Origin: Paramicrosporidium saccamoebae
Taxonomy: Eukaryota > Rozellomycota
DNA: 64,000 nt
NCBI GenBank assembly: GCA_002794465.1
Contig: MTSL01000041.1
Span: 47,113 to 111,112, forward strand
Direction of reading: 5' to 3'
Below are positions 30,180-41,524 of this stretch, piece by piece. A model generated the notes under the pieces. It was given only the letters and a program-made list of their open reading frames with translations. It was not told the DNA's origin and did no database searches. The position numbers were made by a program, and so were the translations under genes. Position 1 is the first letter of the stretch. Every line of letters starts with the position of its first letter.

Positions 30180-30458
30180 TTAACAGACTAGGTACTTGCG
30201 TCCCTTCATGATACGTCGGTGGAGAACTTTTCGGCCTCCACGGGTGCGGAGTCGGGCAAGATATCCAAATTTTCGACGCCGTCGGAGCGAGCTAGGCTGG
30301 TATTCTTGGCCATACGTTGTCCAGCGAAGCGGCATCATGTTGATACGATGCACAACTGGTAAACGTGCAGTCGGTATAATGCTGAATGTGCGAACAAGAG
30401 ATGAAAGCGGCAGGACCTTGTCAGAGAGAGACTTTAATCGGCTGAGAAACGCAAACAT
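30180..30458 (-). CDS. MRPL34: Mitochondrial large-subunit ribosomal protein bL34m
   Basis: 92 aa. The C-terminal 45 residues are the conserved L34 core: TYGQEYQPSSLRRRRKFGYL, then ARLRTRGGRKVLHRRIMKGRK. The first 45 residues (MFAFLSRLKSLSDKVLPLSS) are basic and amphipathic without acidic residues until late, as expected for a mitochondrial presequence. It implies mitoribosomes and hence a mitochondrial genome. It ends KYLVC. Intronless. Confidence 0.9.
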   Translation of the reverse strand: MFAFLSRLKSLSDKVLPLSSLVRTFSIIPTARLPVVHRINMMPLRWTTYGQEYQPSSLRRRRKFGYLARLRTRGGRKVLHRRIMKGRKYLVC

Positions 30459-30640
30459 TAACGATAAATGTGAGAAATGCGAGGTTTGTATTAAGAATCA
30501 AAGGGTTCTGATCTGATCCGTATATATATTCGTGAGGTTTTATGGACCCAGTTTCGCGTTGTTTAGTGAAGTAATTATCACTAGTGCGATTGGTACGGGG
30601 ACAGGGGCATATTCAGCCTTTCCAGTATCAATTGGGTCTG

Positions 30641-31783
30641 CTAATCTATGTGAAAATGACCCCCTTCATCGGTGGGATTGAGCAGATGGTAGGTATAAAT
30701 AGCCAGACATCCAAACAAGTTTACCCAGCGCCATAATACGGGATCCATATAAATGGGAAGGGCAGATTGTCGTGTATAATTGAGCCAGGCAAACGTATAA
30801 ATAGCGACCAGTATGGCCCTCCCAAAACACGGCCACAGATAGGCTGTCAGCCAAGTGGTAATGTCAGGCTGCTCTTCGCCATCTAATCCCACCGAACGCC
30901 GATACATACGCACGGCAACTAGAAAGATTCCCATTTGAAGGAGCAATGTCATGACAATTTCAACACTAAACATGGAAAATAGTGCCTCTACGACCGCCAA
31001 TGGCTCCATTGGCAGGGCCTTCCATCCCGCATGAGAGATGAACCTGAGGAGAGAGTTGGAAGTGGCATGGAGAGCGAGACGGGGAACTGAGCGGGCAATG
31101 AGCCAGATATTGTACATGGCGTAGAGGGTCACTAGGGAAGAATCGGTAATGGTGCCGTGCGGGACAAGAATTGTGCCAAATGTCAGGACACCCACCAAGG
31201 TCAACACAATGGCTAGCAAAGTAGCACTGGTGACATTGCTCACTTGCCCTGTGTAGTAGAGATTGCCCACCACTCCCAAAGACGTGCCGTATATTAAGAT
31301 GCAACCGACAAGTACAAGGCCCTTGGTAAAGTTGGATTGGTCTGCAATGGACTCGGAAAAGAGCTGTCCAGAGCTTAGAATAACCGTCATGGCGGCAAAT
31401 CCCTCCAGTAGGATTATCAGCGGACATGCGACACTGAGTATTGTTTCATATGGTACAGTCACCCAAGTGGGCATGTATTTCAACCCAGCATAGGAGACGG
31501 ACAGGACAAGGGGCAACTCTGAAAATACAAAGATGGCTGCCACTCGATCGAGGATCGGAAAGGATACTGCATGTCTCCTTTTCTTGTCAGACTGGCTCGG
31601 CCCAAATGTGACCCCCGCCTCAACCAGCAGCTGGAATAGGCCGCGTGCCAAATAAAACAGCAGCACTGACAATGACAACTTTAGACCCTCAGTCTTGCCA
31701 AACTTGGAAAAGACGGGCGGAAAGGCCACGACAAATGCAGTGACGGCAAGGAACCTCCCGCCGGACCAGAATCCCGCCGCCAT
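30641..31783 (-). CDS. ICE2: ER membrane protein ICE2
   Basis: 380 aa from the ATG at 31783; the frame reaches 31849 but without ATG. There are eight to ten hydrophobic helices throughout. The pattern follows fungal Ice2: after the N-terminal helices comes PTWVTVPYETILSVACPLI with LLEGFAAMTVI (yeast: WQFVL..TPFFTLSEGFFTIL). SSLVTLYAMYNIW leads into SVPRLAL. The end is RAILVAIYTFAWLNY and WRWVNLFGCLAIYTYHLL. Ice2 is fungal and supports cortical-ER inheritance, lipid-droplet consumption and phospholipid balance. PIG-U was considered because of topology, but its motifs are missing. Only 65 bp separate this ATG from the divergent MFS gene. Confidence 0.7.
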   Translation of the reverse strand: MAAGFWSGGRFLAVTAFVVAFPPVFSKFGKTEGLKLSLSVLLFYLARGLFQLLVEAGVTFGPSQSDKKRRHAVSFPILDRVAAIFVFSELPLVLSVSYAGLKYMPTWVTVPYETILSVACPLIILLEGFAAMTVILSSGQLFSESIADQSNFTKGLVLVGCILIYGTSLGVVGNLYYTGQVSNVTSATLLAIVLTLVGVLTFGTILVPHGTITDSSLVTLYAMYNIWLIARSVPRLALHATSNSLLRFISHAGWKALPMEPLAVVEALFSMFSVEIVMTLLLQMGIFLVAVRMYRRSVGLDGEEQPDITTWLTAYLWPCFGRAILVAIYTFAWLNYTRQSALPIYMDPVLWRWVNLFGCLAIYTYHLLNPTDEGGHFHID

Positions 31784-31848
31784 ACAGTCGTCCCCGATTG
31801 GCTGTTCTTTAGTCCGTCTGATTGGATGCCGCCTACAACTTGATTGCA

Positions 31849-33120
31849 ATGAGGCAGTTGTACGCTAATCTGGAGAATCGTTTCTTGATATCTCCCAAGC
31901 TCATTTACTTTGCGGTGAGTACGGCCTACTATGCCCTGTACCTGTTCCGCGCAAAATTCATCAAAGACTATCTGAGACTGGATGATACAACATATGGGGA
32001 CATTTCTGGTGTCATGGCCATAGTGGGCTTTGCAGGTGCTACTCTCTGGAGCTGGATAGGGGACAATTCAGGACGCCATCGACTGGTTCTGATGATAATC
32101 TGTCTGGGAATGTCGCTATCGGCCGAATTTCTGTACTTTATTGCGCCGGTCCAGGACGAATTGACGAGAACAGTGTTAACGGCAGTGGTCTTTGGGCTTT
32201 ATGCCATATTTGTGGGAGGAATGATGCCGCTGGCGGACTATCTAGTGTTGAAGATTCTGTCTAACCGGCCGGGCTTTAGTCGCGATCTCTACAGTCGGCA
32301 ATGTCTGTTCGGGACGGCTGCTTACGGAGTCACCAGCTATTTGGTGGGTTTATTAGTCAAGGCGTTCAAGTTGCCAATAGTGTTCTTTGTTCTACCAGCA
32401 AGTTCTCTATTTGCAGTGGGAATTTTGTTTCTGTGTGCGCCTGCAGATCAGCCCAAGTCTTGGGGCATGACCCCCCAACCAACCACCAAGGAACCAGAAG
32501 CGGCCGTTACTCAACATCCATTGAAAACATTGCTGTTGAATGCAAATTTCGTGTTCATGCTGTTTGTCGTCTTCCTGACGGGCAGTGCCCGTGCCGTCAT
32601 GACCACTTTTCTTGCCAAATATTGGGACGAAACGATGCGTCTCACTGAAACTCAGGTTGGAACAGCCGCCAATTTCGGCATCTTTTTGGAGATTGCCATC
32701 TTTGCAGTTGGTCCGCTGTGTATACGACTGTTCGGAGTGTATTGGATGCTGTTGATGGCACAGCTGGCAATGGTATTGCGTGCCTGGGCATATGTTGGCA
32801 TGTCGAACACGACCTCGGTCTATTTTGTATATAGCGTAGAGCTTCTCAAGGGCGTAGGATTCGGCTTTACACAAGTTTCTGGGACAAAGGTGGCCATGGA
32901 GAGTGCACCGGACGAACTAAAGGCCACTGCCCAGGCGCTATATTCTGCATTCTACTCGCAACTGCCTCTGGTTCTGACAGCGTTTGCAGGCGGGCGATGC
33001 TATCAGCTTTACGGATCGGATCTGTTGTTCAAGATTACGGCTGTAATGGCCTCCCTGGCTCTGGGATTGTGCACAATGAAGTATCTGGCCGATGGTAGTT
33101 TATTTAAACGACATAATTAA
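31849..33120 (+). CDS. Major facilitator superfamily carrier (paralogue B)
   Basis: 423 aa from the ATG at 31849. It has twelve predicted helices of the MFS_1-like type. It is a paralogue of the gene at 18111-19508: both share an L-x-NRFLISPKLIYF-type start, YRAKFIK-type helix 1, GRHR in loop 2-3, ILSNRPGFSRDLYSRQ, and TGSARAVMTTFLAKY before helix 7. The central loop is shorter (PKSWGMTPQP region). Substrate unknown. The stop is only 15 bp from the WBP1 ATG. Confidence 0.85.
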   Translation: MRQLYANLENRFLISPKLIYFAVSTAYYALYLFRAKFIKDYLRLDDTTYGDISGVMAIVGFAGATLWSWIGDNSGRHRLVLMIICLGMSLSAEFLYFIAPVQDELTRTVLTAVVFGLYAIFVGGMMPLADYLVLKILSNRPGFSRDLYSRQCLFGTAAYGVTSYLVGLLVKAFKLPIVFFVLPASSLFAVGILFLCAPADQPKSWGMTPQPTTKEPEAAVTQHPLKTLLLNANFVFMLFVVFLTGSARAVMTTFLAKYWDETMRLTETQVGTAANFGIFLEIAIFAVGPLCIRLFGVYWMLLMAQLAMVLRAWAYVGMSNTTSVYFVYSVELLKGVGFGFTQVSGTKVAMESAPDELKATAQALYSAFYSQLPLVLTAFAGGRCYQLYGSDLLFKITAVMASLALGLCTMKYLADGSLFKRHN

Positions 33121-33135
33121 TTCCATTGTAAGTTA

Positions 33136-34299
33136 ATGAAGTGGCAGTTAGTGCTGACTGTGGTTTCAGCCAAAAGTCTATTAGTATTGCATGACGGAAC
33201 GGTAGATGAGGGACTGGTGAGCTGGCTTAATGGTGAAGACGCGGCAGATTTGTTCAATGTGAAAAACTCTGACACTCCTTACTCTCTGATTGACCCGTAC
33301 AGTGACAAACTCAGCTATGAAAACCTGCTGATGGTGACGACACAACTTCCCGCTAGCGTATCGAATGAGCAGTTTGTGGAATATGCAAAACGTGGAGGAA
33401 ATGTACTATGGATGTTGCCCATGGAGCATGCTTCATTGAAGAATAGGACGGTCAAGCTAGCGGCGGAGTTTGGACGCGAGTTGGACGTCCAACCACCCAG
33501 TGTGATGGATTATACCGACAAGGACGATTCCACAAATACAACCGTGAGAATGGTTCCAGAGACGGCAACTCGAGTCTTTGGAAAAGGCGGAATGCTTCGA
33601 TATCGAGGACGTTCACATCGGTTGATTTCGGGAAATCCGCTTGTATTTCCAGTAATCACCGCCCGAAAGGAAGCAATTGCAGTATGTCCTCCCACCGTGG
33701 GATTGGGTCAATGCACTCCATCCTTTGGGGCAGACAATGTGCTCGTCAGTGCCCTGCAAACGCGATTAAACTCGCGTATCACTCTCATCTCCTCTGATGG
33801 ATGGCTTCGAGAGCGGAACAGTGCAGCCCGTCGATTGGCTGATTGGACCTTTCAACGAAGCGGTCAATTGACCATTGAATCCTATCAACATGTGAATCTG
33901 GAAGGACGTTCCAGTTATCGGATTGGTGATCGGATGGAATTGACTGTCTGTCTAAAGCTAGATGGAAAGCCAATGCAACCAACGGACATGCAGATGGAGC
34001 TAACAATGATGGATGCATGGGTCAGGGCTGATCTTCATCCCGTGGGAGATTGTTTGAGCACGGGACCCGTTAAATTGCCCGACCGATATGGCACCTTTAC
34101 ATTAAGCATGCGATATCAACGAAAGGGTTGGCCCCATCTGATGCGCAAGGAAAAGTTTATTATCCGTCCAGTGCATTATGAGGAGGCAGTCCGATTCATG
34201 CTCTCAGCAATGCCATATTACATGTCCTGGATTGCCATGATGGCCACCTCGGCCTTTTTAGTCTTTCCCTTTATCTTTCCATCAGAAAAGCGAGGATAA
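33136..34299 (+). CDS. WBP1: Oligosaccharyltransferase subunit WBP1/OST48
   Basis: 387 aa. An N-terminal signal peptide (MKWQLVLTVVSAKS) is followed directly by the conserved LLVLHDG of DDOST/Wbp1. The lumenal GIFT-like domain includes FVEYAKRGGNVLWMLP and VLVSALQTRLNSRITLISSDG. A beta-rich domain follows with RKGWPHLMRKEKFIIRPVHYEE. The protein ends with one transmembrane helix (YYMSWIAMMATSAFLVFPFI) and the cytosolic ER-retrieval dilysine-like tail SEKRG. It is part of the ER complex that transfers glycans to Asn residues, so the N-glycosylation core is present. It is shorter than human DDOST (456 aa). Confidence 0.92.
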   Translation: MKWQLVLTVVSAKSLLVLHDGTVDEGLVSWLNGEDAADLFNVKNSDTPYSLIDPYSDKLSYENLLMVTTQLPASVSNEQFVEYAKRGGNVLWMLPMEHASLKNRTVKLAAEFGRELDVQPPSVMDYTDKDDSTNTTVRMVPETATRVFGKGGMLRYRGRSHRLISGNPLVFPVITARKEAIAVCPPTVGLGQCTPSFGADNVLVSALQTRLNSRITLISSDGWLRERNSAARRLADWTFQRSGQLTIESYQHVNLEGRSSYRIGDRMELTVCLKLDGKPMQPTDMQMELTMMDAWVRADLHPVGDCLSTGPVKLPDRYGTFTLSMRYQRKGWPHLMRKEKFIIRPVHYEEAVRFMLSAMPYYMSWIAMMATSAFLVFPFIFPSEKRG

Positions 34300-34530
34300 T
34301 TATACTCTGAATGTTATTGTGCTCTTATTGTGTTATATTGTGCTGTATTGGATCCATGCACCTTGTATCTTGTGTGTCCAGTAACGCTAATGCACTAGTC
34401 ACAAACCCATTAATCTTATAGGTATATCTTTTACTTGAAATTTGATAAAGAGTCTTTCCAACCTTTGGTAAAAAGTCCTACAACTCTAAGGCGAATGGCC
34501 AACCGCTGATTCTTTGCATCCTGGACCCCC

Positions 34531-37370
34531 TTACAGGTAGCCATCAGTCGAGATTGGTCGGACAGACAGATAGAAATCATCAAAGAATGCAGCACCGCGG
34601 GGGGCAACCAACCAAGCCCACACTTCCAATGCTACTAAGGGGGACCTTGAGGCCGACATGACCAATCCGGTACTAAAGGCCATGGGCTGCCATTTTGTCT
34701 CCTCATATGGATCCCAACCGGAATAAAATTCTTGCACTTTGTCAGCCCATACATAGCGCAATCGGAGTTGGAGGGAGAGTTGGGCCGGTGGTCCAAAGAG
34801 TCGATCAACCCGCGTCCAGGCAGACACGCTAATCTGGCAAGCCATGGTATGACATTCAGAAGGCAATTCATCAACCGGGATGGTTTGATAGATGCCCCGT
34901 CCAACTGGAGTATCTGGTCCAGCTCCAATGTATATTGATATGGCATAGTCATCAGGATGGAGTGACGCCGTGTGGTGTGCTTTGCGGGCCGGAATGGCAA
35001 CTTCAGAGGGCAAAGAGTCAGCGGGACGGAGTGCCACTAATGCGGCACTGGTGCCAAGGGATCGTTCCCAATAATCATCGTTTAAATAGAAATTGCCATT
35101 TAGCACCAAATTCCGTTCATCATAGTACGGCGGGGTTCTGATTAGTAGCTCCTTGCCGGATGGATGGACGACTGTGTGATTTCCAGGTCGGACCAACAGT
35201 CGATAATAACGCTCCGGGTCCAACCCCGTAATTAGGGCGTGCTTGGGCGCAATTGGACTCGAATGAGAGGGCTCCACATAATGGCTGAACGTCAAATCGC
35301 CCGGTTGATCATCGTCGGTGGTTTCAGTAATGTCAAAGACATCAATTTGGTACAAATGATAGTCAATCTTGCTGGCCCATTTAAACTCGACAGAGAAGGG
35401 TTGCATGTCATACACACGCACATTGTCAACATCGTCGGGATCAATCTCTACAAATCAATACCAATCAGATAGAATCATTTACCTTGGATGGCCATGGTGG
35501 TCATTCCAAAGACGGACAAGGTGTCCAGAGAATGTTTCTGCAATGCCATTTTCAGAAATCCCCAGACACGCGACCTCATCCGATCATAGGGTGTCTTATT
35601 TAGCCAATGCGGGTCCTGTCGATGGGTTAGCTCCACGGAGCGGCAATTGGCCACCTTTATGTCTGCCTCCATAGCCCGTAGGAAAAAGTCTTCGTGTTCG
35701 CCCAGCTTGAGGATGGGATCCCATCGAATCTTCTCCAGCACAACTCTTCGGGCAACAAAAATGTTGGGCACCAAGTCAACACGCACACAGGTGCTGCCTG
35801 GGATGCCTCCACGATCACCATGGATTAGATGCACTTGACGGTCCCTCCTCTCAAGCAACCCGACATAGTTAAAGCCGTGTTGATTGCGATCGGCAGGACT
35901 ACTGGCAGCCACAATGTCTAATCGGTTGGAGATTAATTGGTGGACCAAATAACCCAAATCGCTATGTTCTGTAAACACGAAATCGTCATCGAGAATCATC
36001 ATTAGGGGCGTCTCTACCTTGTCAACCATAATATTGCGTGCCTCAGATAGACCGGTGTCATAGGGCAGCGGGAGATAGGTAAAGCCGCGTTTGGGTCCAG
36101 CCGGAGTGTCAAAGGCTTGGGAACCATCATTGGCTACCAAAATTGGCAAGTTGGGATAGTACTGACGAAGGGACGAGACCAGCTCAAACACCTTGTGCAT
36201 CCGGTCCATCGTCTTGACCGTCACAGTCAGTAAGGCCGACAAGTTGTAAATGGACACAATAGTGGTAGTGCCATCCATCTCAGCTTTGACAGTAGTTATT
36301 CCGAACAACGGATCAGGAGTCACTGTTACTGTGGAGAGGCACTGATTAATCTCTGCTACCGAGTCTCCAGAGCAGCTTGAGGGCGAAATCTTGCCAAAGT
36401 CAACTTCCAGTTGGACCGTCGACTTGGAGCTGGCTCTAACGTCCAAGTGGATGGAAGTGCCGTCAGTGACATGGTAAGCCACTGATCCCTCCCGCAGTAT
36501 ATCCATAATGCTCTCCTTTTCCACTGAAATGTTTTTGGTTTGGGCCCCAAAGAAATGCAGACTCACAGCCCGTCTCTTTATCCGTTCCAGCATTTCTCGT
36601 GCCGAAATTCCCTCTGGAGCAGCTTTAAACAATTGCGTGGCCTCTTTGTAGTTTACCGGATAGAATACTTCCGATGGCAATTGTATCACTAAATCCCTTG
36701 AAACTTGTTTGCTGGCCATTGTGATGGCTCTCGGTCCGGCATGGTTGAATACGGTTGGATCATATGCCCCTCCAAATCCAATTTCAAGAGCCCGTTTTAG
36801 CAGCTGCGAACCGCGCTCAGCAAGCATCACTCCGGGTGCCAAATACATTCCCCCCGTCAGACACCAATCGCATGTTTCAGGGACACGATCACGGCCGATG
36901 ACAGTGCGTCCAGCGGATGGACCGACAAGCCATTCCTGTATGGGCATTGGTCGCAGTAGCAGAGCATCAAAATCGGAATAGACTCCGCCGTCGCGATAAA
37001 GCAGAGTGAAGCGCAAGAGATCCGTCAAATGAGAATAGTAATAAGGACCAGTTTTCCATTTTTCATGGTTCTCCAGCCAGACAGTGGCTTCCTCAGACAC
37101 TTGGGCTGCCAATGTCAAAAATTCTTCGTCAATCGTCACAAGGTCCATAGAATAACCAGCCTCATAGAACGGACGCAATATCATGCGCCAGTTGGCCCAA
37201 TTAGTGTCAGTGATATAGAGCCGCAGGTGCCAATTCGGATGGTGATGAAAATAGGATTGAAGCACCTGCAAATGTCGGGGTCGCAAGGTAAAGGCAGGTG
37301 TGGTCCACATCATGTGCAACAGCATTCCATGGACACATTCCACAAACAGCACAAACACAAGAGCAAGCAT
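34531..37370 (-). CDS. Multidomain secretory-pathway glycosyltransferase (GT32-like + GT12-like + FN3 + CBM-like)
   Basis: Two exons, 37370-35483 and 35447-34531, across a 35-nt intron (GTAAAT..GTAG), giving 934 aa. Residues 1-15 form a signal peptide (MLALVFVLFVECVHG). Region 1 (about 20-275) is GT32/DXD-sugar transferase-like: MMWTTPAFTLRP, then TDLLRFTLLYRDGGVYSDFD, with the DFD metal-binding motif at 133-135. Region 2 (about 380-610) matches the GT12 B4GALNT1 type: TVTVKTMDRMHKVFELVSSL, LMMILDDDFVFTE (DDD at 461-463) and GEHEDFFLRAM. After the intron comes an FN3-like domain (SVEFKWASKIDYHLYQIDVF) and a beta-sandwich resembling carbohydrate-binding modules (NLVLNGNFYLNDDYWERS to FFDDFYLSV). 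There is no membrane anchor after the signal. The sugar donors and acceptors cannot be told. I know no standard fungal enzyme with this order. Confidence 0.78.
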
Positions 37371-37678
37371 GTGATGAATGGAGATGTAAAACAAACGAGG
37401 TTCACCAAACGAACAATGAGAGGCGTATTTACCGAAACGGGAACGTTTATAACATACAATTGGCTTTATTGAGTTGCTACCATGCTACCATGAGACCATG
37501 AGTGTAATGACAGAAATACAAAAGTGATTGTTACTTTAGGCGTGATCATTGACTTGATCGTTCCATATTTATACTTACAGATCCTATCACTATAGCTCTA
37601 TACCTTATACCCTATACCCACACATCTATCTCTACAACTCTTCACTGACCCGCTGATTCGTTAAATCGCTGACCCACC
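37371..37678. other. Spacer between glycosyltransferase and RPC2
   Basis: This 308-bp gap between two minus-strand genes is AT-rich, with short CTATA and TACC runs around 37570-37625. I see no gene. Confidence 0.4.
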
Positions 37679-40600
37679 TTAAAACTCTTCAAGCTTTAAT
37701 CGCGGCACAATGTTCATGGATTGTAATTCTTGAAAGAGCAATTTGCAGGCATAGGGAATCTTGATGGTGGCAACACCGGCACTGGTTTTGCACATATTAC
37801 ACCAACCGGCATAGCCGAGTAGACCACAGCTTTGACAGACACTGACGTCAAAGGCATCTGATGCAATCATTAATCTTTCAATGAGCAGAGCAGAGGCACC
37901 GTAGCCGATGAGACAATCACGCTCCATCTCGCCGAGACGCAGTCCACCGTCCCGGGAACGACCCTCTGTAGGCTGACGAGTGAGAACGGCACGGGGTCCA
38001 CGTGCACGTGCATGCATCTTGTCGAGAACCATATGTTTGAGCTTCTGATAGTAAACAGGTCCAGCAAAAATGTATGCCTCCAACGGCTCGCCAGTAATGC
38101 CAGAGGTGAGATAATCCTTTCCTGAATAGGAATAGCCGGCAGCCACAAGCAGCGCACTCATATCAGCAACCGCACTGCCACCAAAAGCGGTGCCATATTG
38201 CAATGTTCCAGCGAGGACGCCCGCCTTTCCAGCTAACAGCTCAATCATCTTCCCAACAGTCATGCGGGAGGGGAATCCATGGGGGTTCATGATAATGTCG
38301 GGACTGATGCCAGCGTCGGAAAAGGGCAAATCGGCCTGGGAGACGATCAATCCACAAACCCCCTTCTGGCCGTGGCGTGAGGAAAACTTGTCTCCGAGTT
38401 CGGGTCTTCGGGTTTGTCGGATGAGCGCCTTAATGAGCAGCTGATCGTCTGTGGTTGTCAGCAACACCTTGTCCACATATGACGCCAAGGGGCCTTTGTA
38501 TGATAACGGAGCTGGTTTGAATGCCTCCGCCAGGGTGGGTGATCCACTGGACAATGGACCATTGGACAAGGCACTATTGGATAGAGCCCCATTGGGCATT
38601 TGCTTGTTCACATAAACCTGTCCCGATAATAATCGTTCTCCAGCCCCGGCAATCCCGTCCGCCTCCAGCACTTCAAATCGCTGTGGAACAACTCCCGTGG
38701 CCGTATCCACTCCGGCTGCAACTACACGATCGTATGCACCGCTGGCGTATTTGCGTAATGTCGTGCTAAACTTTTTCATGACAATGCAACGACCAAAGCC
38801 GCGATCAAGACTGGCCTTGTTGAGGACCAATGCGTCCTCAATATCGTAGCCTGAATAGCTCATTACGGCCACTGTGGCATTTTGTCCCGCCGGCAGTGCA
38901 TCGTAATGGATCAGTTCAATGGTACGTGTTTTCACCATTGGCAATTGTGGATATACCATGAGATATAGCAACGTGTCAATGCGGGACAGTTGGTTGTGGC
39001 CAATTGTTCCAATGGCCTGTTTGCCCATGGCACATTGATATGTGTTTCGGGGCGATTGGTTGTGGTGCGGATAGGGAATTAGTCCCGCCACCGCACCCAA
39101 AATGGTAAACGGTTCAATCTCCAAATGGGTTGTGGTTCCTTGCACAATGTCCGTCTCATAAACGGCCACGGTTGCATCATTCTCCTCATTCACATCCACA
39201 TATTCCACCAGTCCCTCCGCCAGGAAATCATCAAACGTCTTGGCTCCCTCCTTCAGCAGGGCAATGTCCTTTTCCGTTATCACCGGCCTCCCTTGGGTAT
39301 CAACAATGATCAATGGACGACAGATGCGTCCGCCGTCCGAGGACACGTGGATGATCCGCTGTTTCTCATTAATGTTAATTCCCACAAAAGCATTGATTTT
39401 GCCGTTGCGACGCACTGTGCGGAAATTACGCACAAACGATAGCGGCTGTCGTGTGGCTCCCACTGCTACTCCGTTCAGGAAGATCAAAAAGGTTCCTGGA
39501 CGATAGTATTGGCCAATGGGCACTGTTGAAATATCCTCAGCGCCTAGGAGACTGATCAATCGACGGATGGGGCCCTCTTCCTCATCCGTGGTGACGTGGG
39601 TCATCAGAGCCAAATTCTTTACCAAACCGCACGCCTCTCCTTCCGGCGTGTCAGAGGGACATAACATTCCCCACTGGGAGGGCTGCAATGATCGCGGTCC
39701 TGACACTTTGCGAGTCTTCTCAAACTGACTGGTAATACGCGTCATCATTCCCAGTGCGGCTACATAGGACAGTCGTGATAGCACTTGGGTGATCCCGGCA
39801 CGTTCCATCTTGAAACGCTTTACAGTCCAATTTCCGGTGGAAATGGCACGTTCCAGACCCATTGTGATCAGCGCCGTCTGTAGTTGCAACAATCGACCGG
39901 CATCAAATTCCTGCGCCCGGTTCTGACGCGCAAGCACCTTGTCGATATTCCGTTTCAGATCCGCATTGAACCGCTTAAACAAATCCTCGAAAAGCAGTGC
40001 CAGCAGCTGTCCTGCCAGCTCCAATCGCTTGTTTCCCACATAATCGCGATCATCAATGTCCACAGTCTTGTTCATTGCCTGCAATAGACGGCGCGCCATC
40101 AGTCCCAAATACACTGCTTTGGGCGTCAGATCCAACGGACTAACTGGCACATGTGCAACTACCACGTCCGTCAGCAGTTCACGTGCCTCATCTACCGGCG
40201 ATTTTCGTGGAACATAGACGCCTGGGGCTCCGAATTTGCGTGGGAGACGTACTCGGGGACCAATGTATTCCAACGCTTGTTGTTGGGTAAAGATGCCCAG
40301 GCGAGCACATTCTTCAATGGAGGGGGCAAAGCCGTGCATAAATTCCTTTTCTATCCCCACCAATTGTGTCACAGTCTGATCAGCAACCACTCCACATGCC
40401 TTCATTGCAATCGCCAGTGGAACATCCTCTGCCAACGAATTGTGCTTTAGATATAGTCTGCCCGCCTTGGTTCCCACATACGTCTTACTCTTTCGTTCGT
40501 GGGTCGAACTGGTAACCTGAGCCAGCACACTTCCCTTGCGATCCAAGTCTACCAAGATTCGGTTCTTCGACAATTGCTCCTGCACCAGAATGACCTTTTC

Positions 40601-41241
40601 CACTCCTCGCACCACAAAATAACCGCCCGGATCGAGGGGACATTCGCCCATTTTGGCAAATTCCCGTTCTTCTCGCGCCTTGGCCAATTGGCAATGCGAG
40701 CTCCTCAGCATGATGGGCATCCTTCCCACCGTTATCCCTTTTCGTAGCACAATCTGTCGTCCTCGGACATACTCGATATCCACCATAATAGGTGCAGCAT
40801 AAGTCAGGTCCCGTAGTCGGCATTCCTGGGGAGTGACGTGGTAAGTCACCATATTCTCCTCCACCGTCGGCTGTCCAACATAAATGTCCGTGTAGCGCAA
40901 GTAAAAGTGCGGGTCCACGTCGCTGTCCACTTTTTCGTTGGCCGCTAGGATCTTGCGCAGTTCCACGTCCACAAAATAGTTGAAAGAGTCAATATGCTGT
41001 TTGACCAGTCCCTTGACCTTGAGAAAGGCCGGCACCAATAGCCATTTGTCCTACACCGGTTACACATGGTAGCATTCCATACCTCAATGCTCTTGACGGG
41101 TGCATCTATAGACAGACCACCGTATTTGGCATTGTTGTCATAATTGTCCAAAAAATCTTTACTCTCTTCCATTGAGGATTGGGCCTTTCTGCCCATGAGC
41201 CCCGGCTCGGCCGTGGTCTGTGGTCTGCGTGAGGTTTGCAT
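37679..41241 (-). CDS. RPC2: RNA polymerase III second-largest subunit (RPC2/RPC128)
   Basis: Exons 41241-41083 and 41050-37679, with a 32-nt intron (GTATGG..GTAG) between VKSIE and [14 protein letters not shown]. The product is 1176 aa. The junction reproduces the Pol III signature [25 protein letters not shown]. Other marks: [20 protein letters not shown]-type [48 protein letters not shown] (hybrid-binding region), [14 protein letters not shown], and a C-terminal zinc site [16 protein letters not shown]. The HERKSKT block separates it from Pol II RPB2 and Pol I RPA2. Together with RPC1 it forms the active centre that makes tRNA, 5S and U6. A variable loop at about 850-880 is Ser/Asn/Leu-rich. 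Confidence 0.95.
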
Positions 41242-41524
41242 TGAAGATTCTGTGAAATAGCAAGAGTAACGTTATTGAAGCTATTCATTAAAGCTTATAA
41301 AGTCATGATAGATCACAATCCTCCATGCGAATGGAATGAAATCTAGAATCGCGCAGATATCTGGATTGTCACTGCCAATAAGTTGATAATGTCCAACAGA
41401 GCTATTTTTGATAGAGTCTATCAGTAAATCTTGGACCATAAATTATCTATGAGATTTGACCATGTATTACTTAATATAAACTCTATGCTGTGAATTGCAG
41501 GCTACTCTATTCACACGTCTTTGA

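Noticed and set aside
30641-31783. PIG-U (GPI transamidase subunit)
   Set aside because: Similar size and topology, but PIG-U motifs are absent while several blocks agree with fungal ICE2.
34531-35421. Separate gene for the FN3/CBM-like part
   Set aside because: No ATG opens it sensibly, and a 35-nt GTA..TAG intron joins it in frame to the glycosyltransferase.
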